Source of the DNA: Prorocentrum cordatum
Taxonomy: Eukaryota > Sar > Dinophyceae > Prorocentrales > Prorocentraceae
Assembly (NCBI GenBank): GCA_963575745.1
Contig: CAUYUJ010015272.1
Span: forward strand, 180,001-242,000
Direction of reading: 5' to 3'
DNA: 62,000 nt
In this document: piece by piece, positions 11,501-23,158 of the stretch
How the letters are laid out: each line of letters opens with the position of its first letter
How positions within the stretch are numbered: the stretch's first letter is position 1
Translations under genes and position numbers: made by a program
Notes under the pieces: model-generated
Told to the model about the DNA's origin: nothing
The model's database searches: none
The model's input: the letters and a program-made list of their open reading frames with translations, nothing else

Positions 11501-14500
11501 GCACAGAGACGCACAGCGACGCACAGAGACGCACCGAGACGCACAGAGACGCACAGAGACGCACAGAGGCGCACAGAGGCGCACAGAGCCGCACAGAGAC
11601 GCACAGAGACGCAACAGAGACGCACAGAGAACGCACAGAAAACGCACGAGACGCACAGAGACGCACAGAAACGCACAGACGCACAGAGACGAGCAGAGAA
11701 CAACCAGAGACGCACACTACGACACACAGGCGCCACAGAGCGCACAGAGGCGCAACAGAGGCGCACGAGGCGCACAGAGACGCACAGAGAAGCACGCGAC
11801 CACAGAGACGCCCAGAGACGCACACGAGACGCACGGCGACGCACAGAGAGGCACAGCGACGCACAGCCGACGCACAGCGACGCCACAGAGACGCCCACAG
11901 CGACGCACAGACACAGAGACGCCACAGAGACGCACAGAGACGCACACAGAGACGCAAGAACGCACAGAGAACCACAGCGCGCACAGGAGACGAAAATCGG
12001 GCCGAAGAGACGCACAGAGGACGCCACAGCGACGTCTACAGCGACGCACCGCGAAGCACAGACACGCACAGAGACGCACAGACATGCACAGAGACGCACA
12101 GAGACGCACAGAGACGCACAGAGACGCACAGAGATGCACAGAGACGCACAGAGACGCAGTGAGACGCACAGAGACGCACAGAGACGCACAGAGACGCACA
12201 GAGACGCACAGAGACGCACAGAGACGCACAGAGACGCACAGAGACGCACAGAGACGCACAGAGCCGCACAGAGACGCACAGAGACGCACAGAGACGCACA
12301 GAGACGCACAGAGACGCACAGAGACGCACAGAGACGCCCAGAGACGCACACAGACGCACACAGACGGACAGACACGCACATACACGCACAGCGACGCACA
12401 GAGACGCACAGAGACGCGCAGAGACCCACAGAGACGCACAGAGACGCACAGAGACGCACAGAGACGCACAGAGACGCACAGAGACGCACAGCGGCGCACA
12501 GCGACGCCTACAGAGACGCACAGAGACGCACAGAGACGCACAGAGACGCACAGAGACGCACAGAGACGCACAGCGGCGCACAGCGACGCACAGAGACGCA
12601 CAGAGACGCACAGAAACGCACAGAGACGCACAGAGACGCACAGAGACGCACAGAGAAGCACAGCGACGCACAGAGACGCACAGAGACGCACAGAGACGCA
12701 CAGAACCGCACAGAGACGCACAGAGACGCACAGAGACGCACAGAGACGCACAGAGACGCACAGAGACGCAAAGAGACGCACACAGACGCACAGAGACGCA
12801 CAGAGGCGCACAGAGGCGCACAGAGGCGCACAGAGGCGCACAGAGACGCACAGAGACGCACAGAGACGCACAGTGACGCACAGTGGCGCACAGAGACGCA
12901 CAGAGACGCACAGAGACGCACAGAGACGCACAGAGACGCACAGAGGCGCACATAGGCGCACCGAGACGCACAGAGGCGCACAGCGGCGCACAGCGGCGCA
13001 CAGCGGCGCACATAGACAGAGACGCACACAGGACGCACACAGACGTCACAAGACTCGCCACAGACGCACAGCCACGCATTAACCACGCCACAGCGTACGC
13101 CAACAGACACGCACTAGAGACGCACAGAGACGCACCCAACAGACACGCCCAGGACACGCACAGGACACGCCCGAGACGCACAGATGAGCCACAGAGGCGC
13201 CACAGAGGCGACCGCATTGCAACAGGCGCACAGAGACGCACAGAGGCGCACAGAGGACGCAAGAGACGCACAGAGACGCCACAGAGACGCCACAGAGACG
13301 CACAGAGACGCACAGAGACGCACAGATACGCACATAGACGCACAGCGACGCACAGCGACGCACAGAGGCGCACAGAGACGCACAGAGACGCACAGAGACG
13401 CACAGCGACGCACAGCGACGCACAGAGACGCGCAGAGACGCACAGAGACTCACAGAGACGCACAGGGACGCACAGAGACGCACAGAGCCGCACAGAGACG
13501 CACAGACATGCACAGAGACGCACAGAGACGCACAGAGACGCACAGAGACGCACAGAGACGCACAGAAACGCACAGAGGCGCACAGACACGCACAGACACG
13601 CACATACACGCACAGAGGCGCACAGACAGAAGCGCACAGAGGCGCACAGAGGCGCACAGAGACGCACAGAGACGCACAGAGACGCACAGAGACGCACAGA
13701 GACGCACAGAGACGCACAGAGAAGCACAGAGACGCACAGAGACGCACAGAGACGCACAGAGACGCACAGAGACGCCACATAGACGCAGAGACGCACAGGG
13801 CCCAAAGAGACGCCACAGAGACGCCCAGAGACGCAAGAGGACGCACAGCGACGCACCAAAAACGCACGAGACGCACAGAGGACGCAAAGAGACGCACAGG
13901 GACGCACAGAGTCGCACAGAGTCGACAGAGACGCACACAGACGCAAACAGACGCCACAGAGGACGCCACCGAGACGCACCGAGACGCACAGAGACGCACA
14001 GAGACGCACAGAGACGCACAGAGACGCACAGAGACGCACAGAGACGCACAGAGACGCACAGAGACGCACAGAGGCGCACAGAGGCGCACAGAGGCGCACA
14101 GCGGCGCACAGAGGCGCGCAGAGGCGCACAGAGGCGCACAGAGGCGCACAGCGACGCACAGCGACGCACAGCGACGCACAGCGACGCACAGCGACGCACA
14201 GAGACGCACAGCGACGCACAGAGACGCACAGAGACGCACAGAGACGCACAGAGACGCACAGCGACGCACAGCGACGCACAGCGACGCACAGCGACGCACA
14301 GAGACGCACAGAGACGCACAGAGACGCACAGAGACGCACAGAGACGCACAGAGACGCACAGAGACGCACAGAGACGCACGGAGACGCACAGAGATGCACA
14401 GAGACGCACAGAGACGCACAGAGACGCACAGAGACGCACAGAGACGCACAGCGGCGCACAGAGGCGCACAGAGGCGCACAGAGGCGCACAGAGGCGCACA

Positions 14501-17441
14501 GAGGCGCACAGAGGCGCCCAGCGACGCACAGAGACGCACAGAGACGCACAGAGGCGCACAGAGACGCACAGAGACGCACAGAGACGCACATAGACGCACA
14601 GCGACGCACAGCGACGCACAGAGGCGCACAGAGACGCACAGAGGCGCACAGCGACGCACAGAGACGCCCAGCGACGCCCAGAGACGCACAGAGGCGCACA
14701 GAGACGCACAGAGGCGCACAGAGACGCACAGAGACGCACAGAGACGCACAGCGACGCACAGAGACGCACAGAGACGCACAGAGACGCACAGAGACGCACA
14801 GCGACGCACAGCGACGCACAGAGACGCACAGAGACGCACAGAGACGTACAGAGACGCACAGAAACGCACAGAGGCGCACAGAGACGCACAGAGACGCACA
14901 GAGGCGCACAGAGGCGCACAGAGACGCACAGAGACGCACAGAGACGCACAGAGACGCACAGAGACGCACAGAAACGCACAGAGACGCACAGAGACGCACA
15001 GAAACGCACAGAGACGCGCAGAGACGCACAGAGACGCACAGCGACGCACAGAGGCGCACAGAGGCGCACAGAGGCGCACAGAGGCGCACAGAGGCGCACA
15101 GAGACGCACAGCGACGCACAGCGACGCACAGAGACGCACAGAGACGCACAGAGACGCACGGAGACGCACAGAGACACAGCACAGAGACAGCGACGCACAG
15201 AGACGCACAGAGACGCACAGAGACGCACAGAGACGCACAGAGACGCACAGAGACGCACAGAGACGCACAGAGACGCACAGAGACGCACAGAGTCGCACAG
15301 AGACGCACAGAGACGCACAGAGACGCACAGAGACGCACAGATACGCACAGAGACGCACAGACACGCACAGAGACGCACGGAGGCGCATAGACACGCACAG
15401 ACGCGCACAGACACGCACAGAGGCGCACAGAGGCGCACAGACAGAGACGCACAGAGGCGCACAGAGGCGCACAGAGACGCACAGAGACGCACAGAGACGC
15501 ACAGAGATGCACAGAGGCGCACAGAGGCGCACAGAGATGCACAGAGACGCGCAGAGACGCACAGAGACGCACAGAGACGCACAGCGACGCACAGAGACGC
15601 ACCGAGACGCACAGAGACGCACAGAGACGCACAGAGGCGCACAGAGGCGCACAGAGACGCACAGAGACGCACAGAGACGCACAGAGACGCACAGAGACGC
15701 ACAGAAACGCACAGAGACGCACAGAGACGCACAGAAACGCACAGAGACGCGCAGAGACGCACAGAGACGCACAGCGACGCACAGAGGCGCACAGAGGCGC
15801 ACAGAGGCGCACAGAGGCGCACAGAGGCGCACAGAGACGCACAGCGACGCACAGCGACGCACAGAGACGCACAGAGACGCACAGAGACGCACGGAGACGC
15901 ACAGAGAGGCACAGCGACGCACAGCGACGCACAGCGACGCACAGAGACGCACAGAGACGCACAGAGACGCACAGAGACGCACAGAGACGCACAGAGACGC
16001 ACAGAGACGCACAGAGACGCACAGAGTCGCACAGAGACGCACAGAGACGCACAGAGACGCACAGAGACGCACAGCGACGCACAGCGAAGCACAGCGACGG
16101 CACAGAGACGCACAGAGACGCCACAGAGACGAACAGCGACGCACAGCGACGGACAGCGACGACACCGTCCTCTAGCGACGCACAGAGACGCAGGGAGGGC
16201 ACAGAGGCGCAACCCCTGATTCACAGAGAAGCAACGAGACGCACAGAGACGCACAGAGACGCACAGAGACGCACAGAGACGCACAGAGACGCACAGAGAC
16301 GCACAGAGACGCACAGAGACGCACAGAGCCGCACAGAGACGCACAGAGACGCACAGAGACGCACAGAGACGCACAGAGACGCACAGAGACGCACAGAGAC
16401 GCCCAGAGACGCACACAGACGCACACAGACGGACAGACACGCACATACACGCACAGCGACGCACAGAGACGCACAGAGACGCGCAGAGACCCACAGAGAC
16501 GCACAGAGACGCACAGAGACGCACAGAGACGCACAGAGACGCACAGAGACGCACAGCGGCGCACAGCGACGCACAGAGACGCACAGAGACGCACAGAAAC
16601 GCACAGAGACGCACAGAGACGCACAGAGACGCACAGAGAAGCACAGCGACGCACAGAGACGCACAGAGACGCACAGAGACGCACAGAACCGCACAGAGAC
16701 GCACAGAGACGCACAGAGACGCACAGAGACGCACAGAGACGCACAGAGACGCAAAGAGACGCACACAGACGCACAGAGACGCACAGAGGCGCACAGAGGC
16801 GCACAGAGGCGCACAGAGGCGCACAGAGACGCACAGAGACGCACAGAGACGCACAGTGACGCACAGTGGCGCACAGAGACGCACAGAGACGCACAGAGAC
16901 GCACAGAGACGCACAGAGACGCACAGAGGCGCACATAGGCGCACCGAGACGCACAGAGGCGCACAGCGGCGCACAGCGGCGCACAGCGGCGCACATTGGC
17001 GCACAGCGGCGCACAGCGGCGCACAGAGACGCACACAGACGCACACAGACGCACACAGACGCACACAGACGCACAGACGACGCACAGAGACGCACCGAGA
17101 CGCACCGAGACGCACCGAGACGCACAGAGACGCACAGAGACGCACAGAGACGCACAGAGACGCACAGAGACGCACAGAGACGCACAGAGACGCACAGAGA
17201 CGCACAGAGACGCACAGAGACGCACAGAGACGCACAGAGACGCACAGAGACGCACAGAGACGCACAGAGACGCACAGAGTCGCACAGAGACGCACAGAGA
17301 CGCACAGAGACGCACAGAGACGCACAGAGACGCACAGAGACGCACAGAGACGCACAGAGACGCACAGAGACGCACAGAGACGCACAGAGACGCACAGAGA
17401 CGCACAGAGACGCACAGAGACGCACAGAGACGCACAGAGAC
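5571..17441. repeat. Decamer satellite GCACAGAGAC with higher-order structure
   Basis: Close to 1,200 copies of GCACAGAGAC. Most variants alter unit positions 7-9 (GAGGC, GCGAC, GCGGC, GAAAC, GACAC). The order of variants acts as a barcode and reveals long duplications. The stretch around 6545-7266 recurs at an offset of 3918 (10463-11184). A second module recurs at 8491, 12359 and 16424. A block at 6211 recurs at 14999 and 15732. Scrambled junctions with odd-length units lie near 6000, 6360, 7270-7600, 9000-9800, 11600-12060, 13000-13300, 13780-13980 and 16080-16235. Neither strand has stops in the pure repeat, so open frames of up to 2253 codons appear. They read (AQRRTETHRD)n on plus and a Cys-rich decapeptide on minus, and I do not regard them as genes. 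Confidence 0.97.
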
Positions 17442-17541
17442 NNNNNNNNNNNNNNNNNNNNNNNNNNNNNNNNNNNNNNNNNNNNNNNNNNNNNNNNNNN
17501 NNNNNNNNNNNNNNNNNNNNNNNNNNNNNNNNNNNNNNNNN
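17442..17541. other. Assembly gap of 100 N
   Basis: Exactly 100 unknown bases, the usual placeholder for a gap of unknown size. The left side ends in GCACAGAGAC units and the right side begins in CACACGCA units, so the true satellite length and the transition between repeat types are unknown. Confidence 0.99.
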
Positions 17542-17748
17542 CACACGCACACGCACGCACGCACACACACGCACACACACACACACGCACACACACGCAC
17601 GCACACACACGCACACACAAGCACACACACGCACACACACGCACACACACACGCACACACACGCACACACAAGCACACACACGCACACACACGCACACAC
17701 ACGCACACACACACACACACGCACGCACACACACACACACACGCACAT
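17542..17748. repeat. Alternating CACACGCA tract, right end of satellite
   Basis: About 200 bp of CACACGCACACA-type repeats, nearly all alternating purine-pyrimidine, mirroring the left end at 4741-4985 on the same strand. Confidence 0.93.
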
Positions 17749-18009
17749 GCGATTTCTGTAGCAGCCCTGGTGCACGAAGGCATTGTACATAGCCCGTGTT
17801 GTGTGCACAGGCGCTGTGGACTTGGGCGGCGACGACGACGACGACGCTGGCGGCGCGCCTCAGGGTGTGCGCGCCGCGGCCCCCGTTACTTTTTTCCCCC
17901 CCATACCCCCCGGGTAACATGCGTTACCCTCCCAAAATAAAATTAGCCTAGCGAAGAACCCAACCATATGCAGTTGTCAGTGCCGCAGGAACTATATGCG
18001 TTTCATCTT
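17749..18009. other. Right flank of the large satellite
   Basis: No gene seen. It contains the near-copy (17801-17818) of the left-flank segment, a short CGA run (about 17828-17846) and the inverted repeat GGGTAAC-ATGC-GTTACCC at 17912-17929. Confidence 0.5.
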
Positions 18010-19229
18010 CAGTGGAACTCCCCATAGGATCACGGAACGTGTGAGGGGTGTGCCGAGATGGGTGCCACTGGGGCATTCGGTGAATCTCCCTATGGGGACA
18101 TGAAACACGCGCGGGGCGTGCCGACATGGGTGGTGGAAACGCGTGTGAGGGCCGCCACTGGGGCCTCCAGTGGAGCGCCCTATGGGTCCCCGAAACATGA
18201 TGCTGCTGCAGGGGGGGTGCCGGCATGGGTGGCGGAGACGCATGTAAGCGCCGCCACTGGGGCCTTCGGTGGAGCTCCCTATGGGGCCACGAAGCGCGTG
18301 AGGGGTGTACTGGGATGTGTGGCGGGGACGCACGTGAGCGCCGCCGCTGGGGCCTTCTGTGCAGCTCCCTATGGGGCCACGAAACGTGTGAGGGGTGTGC
18401 CGAATCGGGTGCGGGTGGTGACGCATGTGTGCGGTGCCACTGGGGCCTTCGGTGGAGCTCCCTATGGGGCCACGAAGCCTGTTGTTGTGAGGGGCGTGCC
18501 GGGATGGGTGGCGGGGACGCATGGGAGCGCGGCCTCTGGGGCCTTCTGTGCAGCTCCCTATGGGGCCACGAAGCGTGTGAGGGCTGTGCCGAATTGGGTG
18601 GGTGTGGGTCCCGCATGTGAGCGCCGCCATTGGGGCCTCCGGTGGATGATGGGTGCACGAAACCTGTGAGGATGTGCCGAAATGGGTGTGCGGGACGCAT
18701 GCGCATGTGAGCGCCGCCACTGGGGCCTTCGGTGGAGCTCCCGATGGGGCCACGAAACGTGTGAGGGGTGTGCCGAAGTGGGTGTGCGGGACGCATGCGA
18801 GCGGCAGCACTGGGGCCTTCGGTGGAGCTCCCTATGGGGCCACCAATCGTGTGAGAGGTGTGCCGAATTGCGTGTGCGGGACGCATGCGGGCTGCAGCAC
18901 TGGGGCCGTCGGTGGAGCTCCCTATGGAGCCACGAAGCGTGTGATGGGTGTGCCGAAATGGGCGTGCGGGACGCATGCGGGCGGCAGCACTGAGGCCTTC
19001 TGTGCAGCTCCCTATGGGGCCACGAAGCGTGTGAGGGGTGTGCCGAATTGGGTGTGCGGGACGCATGCGGGCGGCAGCATTGGGGCCTTCGGTGGAGCTC
19101 CTTCTGGGGCCACGAAACATGTGAGGGGTGTGCCGAAGTGGGTGTGCGGGACGCATGCGGGCGGCAGCACTGGGGCCTTCGGTGGAGCTCCCTATGGGGC
19201 CACGAAGCGTGTGAGGGGTGTGCCGAAAT
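18010..19229. repeat. 90-bp tandem repeat, about 13 units
   Basis: A unit beginning GTGAGGGGTGTGCCGAA recurs at 18851 (as GTGAGAGG), 18941, 19031, 19121 and 19211, exactly 90 bp apart. Units in the left half vary in length and are more diverged. Because 90 is a multiple of three, the array is open in several frames on both strands, with 30-residue repeats: GVPKWVCGTHAGG... on plus and HTPHTLRGPIGSS... on minus. Differences between units are not concentrated at third codon positions in either main frame, so coding is not supported. I recognise neither peptide. Confidence 0.92.
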
Positions 19230-20180
19230 GGAGGAGGGAGGAGGGAGGGGGCAGCGGGAAGGAAGGAAGGAAGGAACGAAGGAACGCGGGGCGACGTCTC
19301 TTCAAAACGAGGACCCAACACCACAGGATGGTTGGGAACAATGGGCTCCCCCGGGGAAGCGGGGCCAGGCGTGCATTAAGGGGCGCATATGGCGCGCCTG
19401 CCAAGCGGGCCGCTGGCGGGGCCGCGGCGGGCTCGAGCGGGGCCTGGGCCAGCGGGGGCCGCGGGGCGCTCGGAGCGTGCCTTATTGAGGAACGCTTAAC
19501 GCATGCCTGCCCAGCGCGCTGCCGGGGGGGCCGGCCGCCGGGGCTGGGGCCGGGAGCGGCAGCCAGACGAGCAGGCAGCGGGTGGAATTAATGCACCCCC
19601 GCGGCGATTAACAACGCCGCCTCGGTTAAGCTAGTCGCCGCGTAGCCGGCGTTCTACATGGGTTTCGAGCGTTCGGCCTAGGTCCATCACAACACTCGAG
19701 TCGAACGATGACAACGACAGGGCATTTCACTAACGGCGAGCTGTGTTGCAACAAACAAGCGGCATCAGCGAGGCAGCTGTCGTCGTCGAAACTAGGCACT
19801 AGACGGCGGCACTAGGCATTGACGCCTGCGCAAACGGTGAGCGAGGGGGATGTGAGCTACGGCTCTTGCAGTGCTGATGCCAGCAAGTATTCTTCCAGGC
19901 GCTGGGCAGGGCCCTTCTTTGAGTCGGGGCGTTGGCGCCTTGGGCGCTTCGAGTGCCTGGCGCCGGGCGAGGTGAACCTCGCGTTGCAGATGGATTTGGG
20001 GCCTGGAGTTTCCCCGATCCCGACTATGCACCGCGCAAGCTGCATGTAAATACCACCTCAAGTGGGTAATTGGAAACGTGCAGAGTGTGATCCCGAGGAT
20101 TCCGCACCTGCTGGGTGAACGCGTCGTGGCCTCTTCGCGGGCTCGCTGTCGGTGCCGGCTTTGTGACTCCTCTGGCCAGA
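19230..20180. other. Unannotated stretch between the 90-bp repeat and element B
   Basis: It begins with a short GGAA run (about 19255-19285) and then becomes GC-rich single-copy-looking sequence. No domain was recognised on either strand. The part from about 19800 may be the 3' tail of element B, but nothing in it proves that. Confidence 0.4.
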
Positions 20181-20181
20181 G

Positions 20182-20544
20182 TCAAACGTGCTTGGCGTGC
20201 CCAGGTGCTCCGGGGGGGCGGCGGTCTGGAGGCTGGAGGCCGTGGGGTGGGGGGGGTATTGGGGGGCGCGAGCGGGGCCAGGCCTGGCGGCGCTTGGCGC
20301 GCCGCTCCTGCCCCAGTGATGAAACCGTCCTCCCGAAGCGATCTGTCGAACACCGACCTCGCGGCTTTGGGCGGGGCTGCTGTGGGAAAAAAGCAGCGGC
20401 GCCTGCGCAGCACAAAGCAAGAGACGCTTGAGGGTCGCGGACTCCTTCCAGAAGTGCTTCGTCGCCTCGGACGGCTGAATATGTGGCGAGGCGCCTTTTT
20501 TTCGCGTGTCTGTCCGCCCACTCGTTGCCTACTGCCCTGTGCAA
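20182..20544 (-). pseudogene. RNase H C-terminal end (element B)
   Basis: The frame opens with MHRAVGNEWADRHAKKRR. The G-N-x-x-A-D-x-x-A-K pattern is the last conserved segment of retroelement RNase H, and its Asp (about 20512-20514) is the fourth metal ligand. A Cys-rich tail follows but no further motif is certain. The preceding RNase H piece lies in another frame. Confidence 0.65.
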
Positions 20545-20780
20545 GTCAAGCGACCGACGTGCGCCAGCATGTCGCCGGCGCGAAAATCCTTATCCCAAGT
20601 AGGGGCCCGATCCCAAGTAGTTAAGGGCCCGCGTATTTGGATATCGAGGCCTTCGAAGTTGCGACGACGCGACGCCGCCCTGGACCGAGGTGCGTCCACC
20701 ATCTCGACAAGTCCTAGGACGTCTGTCTGGATGCAAGACACCTGGGGGCAGTGATCCATTGCTGCTAAAACTGCTACATG
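20545..20780 (-). pseudogene. RNase H middle portion (element B)
   Basis: A 76-residue frame reads CIQTDVLGLVEMVDAPRS near its start. It resembles the RNase H segment carrying the third catalytic Asp (D-x-x-G-V/L-V-x). It lies between the RNase H start (frame ending at 20782) and the C-terminal piece. No single frame links the three. Confidence 0.45.
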
Positions 20781-20781
20781 A

Positions 20782-22314
20782 TCAGCAGCTGGTGAAGTTC
20801 GGGGGCACGCCGCTCCCGCGGCCCCCTGGAACAGCGAACAGTTCCCCGGCAGGCGTCGCTTTCACAACCGACCATCCTGCCGAATGATGCGTGCTAGTAC
20901 CGCCCTTGAAACATAAGTCGTCGGCGAAGACATCACCCGCGATGGTTGGCTGCATGGGTGCCTCCGGGTCGGCGCGCCGGAATTGAAGCGGGGCGATTCC
21001 TGATCCTTGCGGCGGGGGCACCACTGGGCCAGGGATCTCTGTGAAACCGCGCGTTAGAGGAAAGTTGCGACGGCGATCCGAGAGAAGGAGCCTGTCCGCC
21101 TCTGCGAGCATTTGCTCCCTCAGGAGGGCGGCGCAAGGGCAGCAGTGTAATCGGTGCGACATGCAGTCGGAGGGCCGCCGTATAGGCGCGTTGTCTGCGC
21201 CCGGAGGGCCACCGTATATGCGCGTTGTCTGCTGCCGGTAGGCTGCGCTCGCGCAGTAGCTTCCTGAATGCGCTGAGATCCAGCAGAGCGCTGGCTGGGA
21301 GCCCCATCTTGGCGGCGACGTTTGGTGCGTGGCCTTTTCTACCATTCGTCGCGGAATTTGGTGTCCACGCGCCGAGGCGAGAAGGCCGTGGGCGGCCGCC
21401 TCTCCCCAGAGGGATCTGACAAGATGAACGGGGTGGCGAAGGGCCACCCTATGCGATGCAAGGATAAAATGGCCGCCGAAAAGGGCGCGCCCGGACGTCC
21501 GTCCACGCCGACGGGGGTTGGTCCAGGAAGGGGTTTCGCAAGTGATGGCAGAGAGGGGGCGGGTGAGGGTCGTGGATGGAACGGCCCAATCAAGTTGGAC
21601 TTCCAATCGATCTTTGACCAGCCGCGACAGGGCAGGGGCAAGTCCCCGCCTCCATGCCGGGCTCCCGCGAAGAGCCAGCGAGACGGACCTCGAGCGCGTC
21701 TCCCTTCTGGTGCCGACGAGCTTGAGAAAAACTGTTCGGACCCCCCCTGGCCGCTGTCGGCCGGGCCCTGAGACCGCGGCGCCGTGCGAGCCATATCGGC
21801 CCAGCCTTTTGGCCGCAAGTTTTCGCGCGTCTGTGCCAGCTGCTTTGAGGTTGCAAAGTCTGCGCCTCCTGGCCTTGAGCTTGCCGATCCGTTCCTTGAG
21901 CACGGGGCGGCTGCTCTGGACTCTACGCGAGCTGCCGACTGCAATATCCATGCCTAAGCTGCAGCCCGAAGATGCCGCGTCGCCAGCGTGCCGACCGAGA
22001 GCCTTCGCCGGTTTCTCCGCAAGTTGGCAGAGCTGACAATCGCGATCGACTTCGCCGTGGCAACGTCGCAGCGCAGGCCGTGCGCGATCCCGTCGAGAAA
22101 ATCTGCCGCCCCCTGGACTAACGGGGCGACCGTCCGTCTCGCCTGGGTCTGCTCTGATGGGGCCCGAGAGCAGGTCGTCGATCAATGCAGGAAATTCAAG
22201 CTCCTCGTTCCTGCTGGAACATTCCTCGACGGGCTCTGGCGTGCACGCTTGCGCGATGAAAGCGGCCGAGCCGCAGCCTGCGGCAATCCCTCCTGAAGGG
22301 TGGCCTACTTCCAC
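20782..22314 (-). pseudogene. RT motif C, thumb, zinc-like motif and RNase H start (element B)
   Basis: A 510-residue open frame. Residues 8-50 (GGIAAGC...LIDDLLSG) fit the RT region between motif B and motif C. The IDD pair at about 22174-22179 replaces the usual xADD. Residues around 165-260 (LGRYGSHGAAVSGP, VSLALRGSPAWR) resemble the RT thumb/connection of such elements. HRLHCCPC near residue 385 looks like the remains of the zinc motif. GDVFADDLC near residue 449 resembles the first RNase H segment (Y-T-D-G-S-C). Between these, the best similarity switches to other frames: FSAAILSLHRIGW at about 21440-21500 belongs to the RT-RNase H connection but is in the neighbouring frame. Confidence 0.65.
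21169..21236. repeat. 34-bp tandem duplication inside element B
   Basis: GGAGGGCC(G/A)CCGTATA(G/T)GCGCGTTGTCTGC occurs twice, starting at 21169 and 21203. It lies where the zinc motif of the RT is expected and has displaced it. The shift is not a multiple of three (34 bp), so it adds a frameshift to the copy. Confidence 0.85.
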
Positions 22315-23158
22315 GGTAATCTTGTGAGACGGAACGAGCCTGCTGCCTCGGTGTGATTGAGTGCCGCGCAGCGGAGCCCGAGTGGAAATCTTTGGCGTAT
22401 GGCCCTACCTCATAACTCATGGCGCACGATGCAGACAACGTGCTCGCCCATGTCGCACAGCGCTGTGCCTGCGCGCGCTGGGCCCCCCCGTGCCCGGAGG
22501 CTTTCTGGCGCCGGCATTTGGGGCAATGCAGATTCTCCGATGCCCCCGCCTCGTTGAGACCCCATGAATCGTCGCCTGTGCTTAGGTTCCCGCGCCCGCG
22601 CGATTGGCGAGCGGCGCTTGGCCCGCGCGCAATGGAAGATTGAATGCAGGCCAATGCCCCTGAAGGCAGGGGCGCCAGGCGCGTTGGCTTTGGCTTTCTG
22701 CAGCATTTTCGACGCGATGGCCGAGGTCGCGGCGCGGAAGTGGCCGCGCTTTTCTGCCGCCGCCGGGAAGAGCGACGGGGCGTCTTTGGTCCTTTTGCGT
22801 TCCCGTCTTGCAGATCTCGCGGCGAATCTCGCGTTTGCCTGCTTCGCCCGCGCTCTCCAAACCTGGGGGCGATCAGAAGCGCCAGCCCGGAGTTCCTGTT
22901 TAAGTTCCTTCGTCCAGCGCCGTGGGCGTCTGCAACGACATCTGGAGCGCCCGCTCAGTGGGCGATGTCGGCAAAGGGCCGTTGGGTGCTATCTGTTGGC
23001 GCGCATCCACGGCCTGGCCCACCGCGGCCGAAGCAGCCTCCAGGAGAGGATTGAAGGAGCTAGGCGGTGAGCCGAGGGCGCGGCGAGGGTTGCCTGGTCC
23101 AGAGGCCCCCCAGCTATGATCGCTCGCTGCGCACTTGCCAACGCCTGGCACCCCCGCT
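22315..23158 (-). pseudogene. Unresolved linker/RT fingers region of element B
   Basis: By position this should hold the endonuclease-RT linker and RT motifs 0 to A. I found no convincing motif A. The minus-strand frame 22196-22654 has LHCPKCRRQ...HGGAQ but no clear family. Either the RT fingers are too decayed to see or a deletion has removed them. Confidence 0.35.

Noticed and set aside
4553-17940. Very long ORFs (up to 2253 codons) on both strands through the satellite
   Set aside because: They follow from a stop-free 10-bp unit and would occur in any such array. There is no start, domain or codon bias to support coding.
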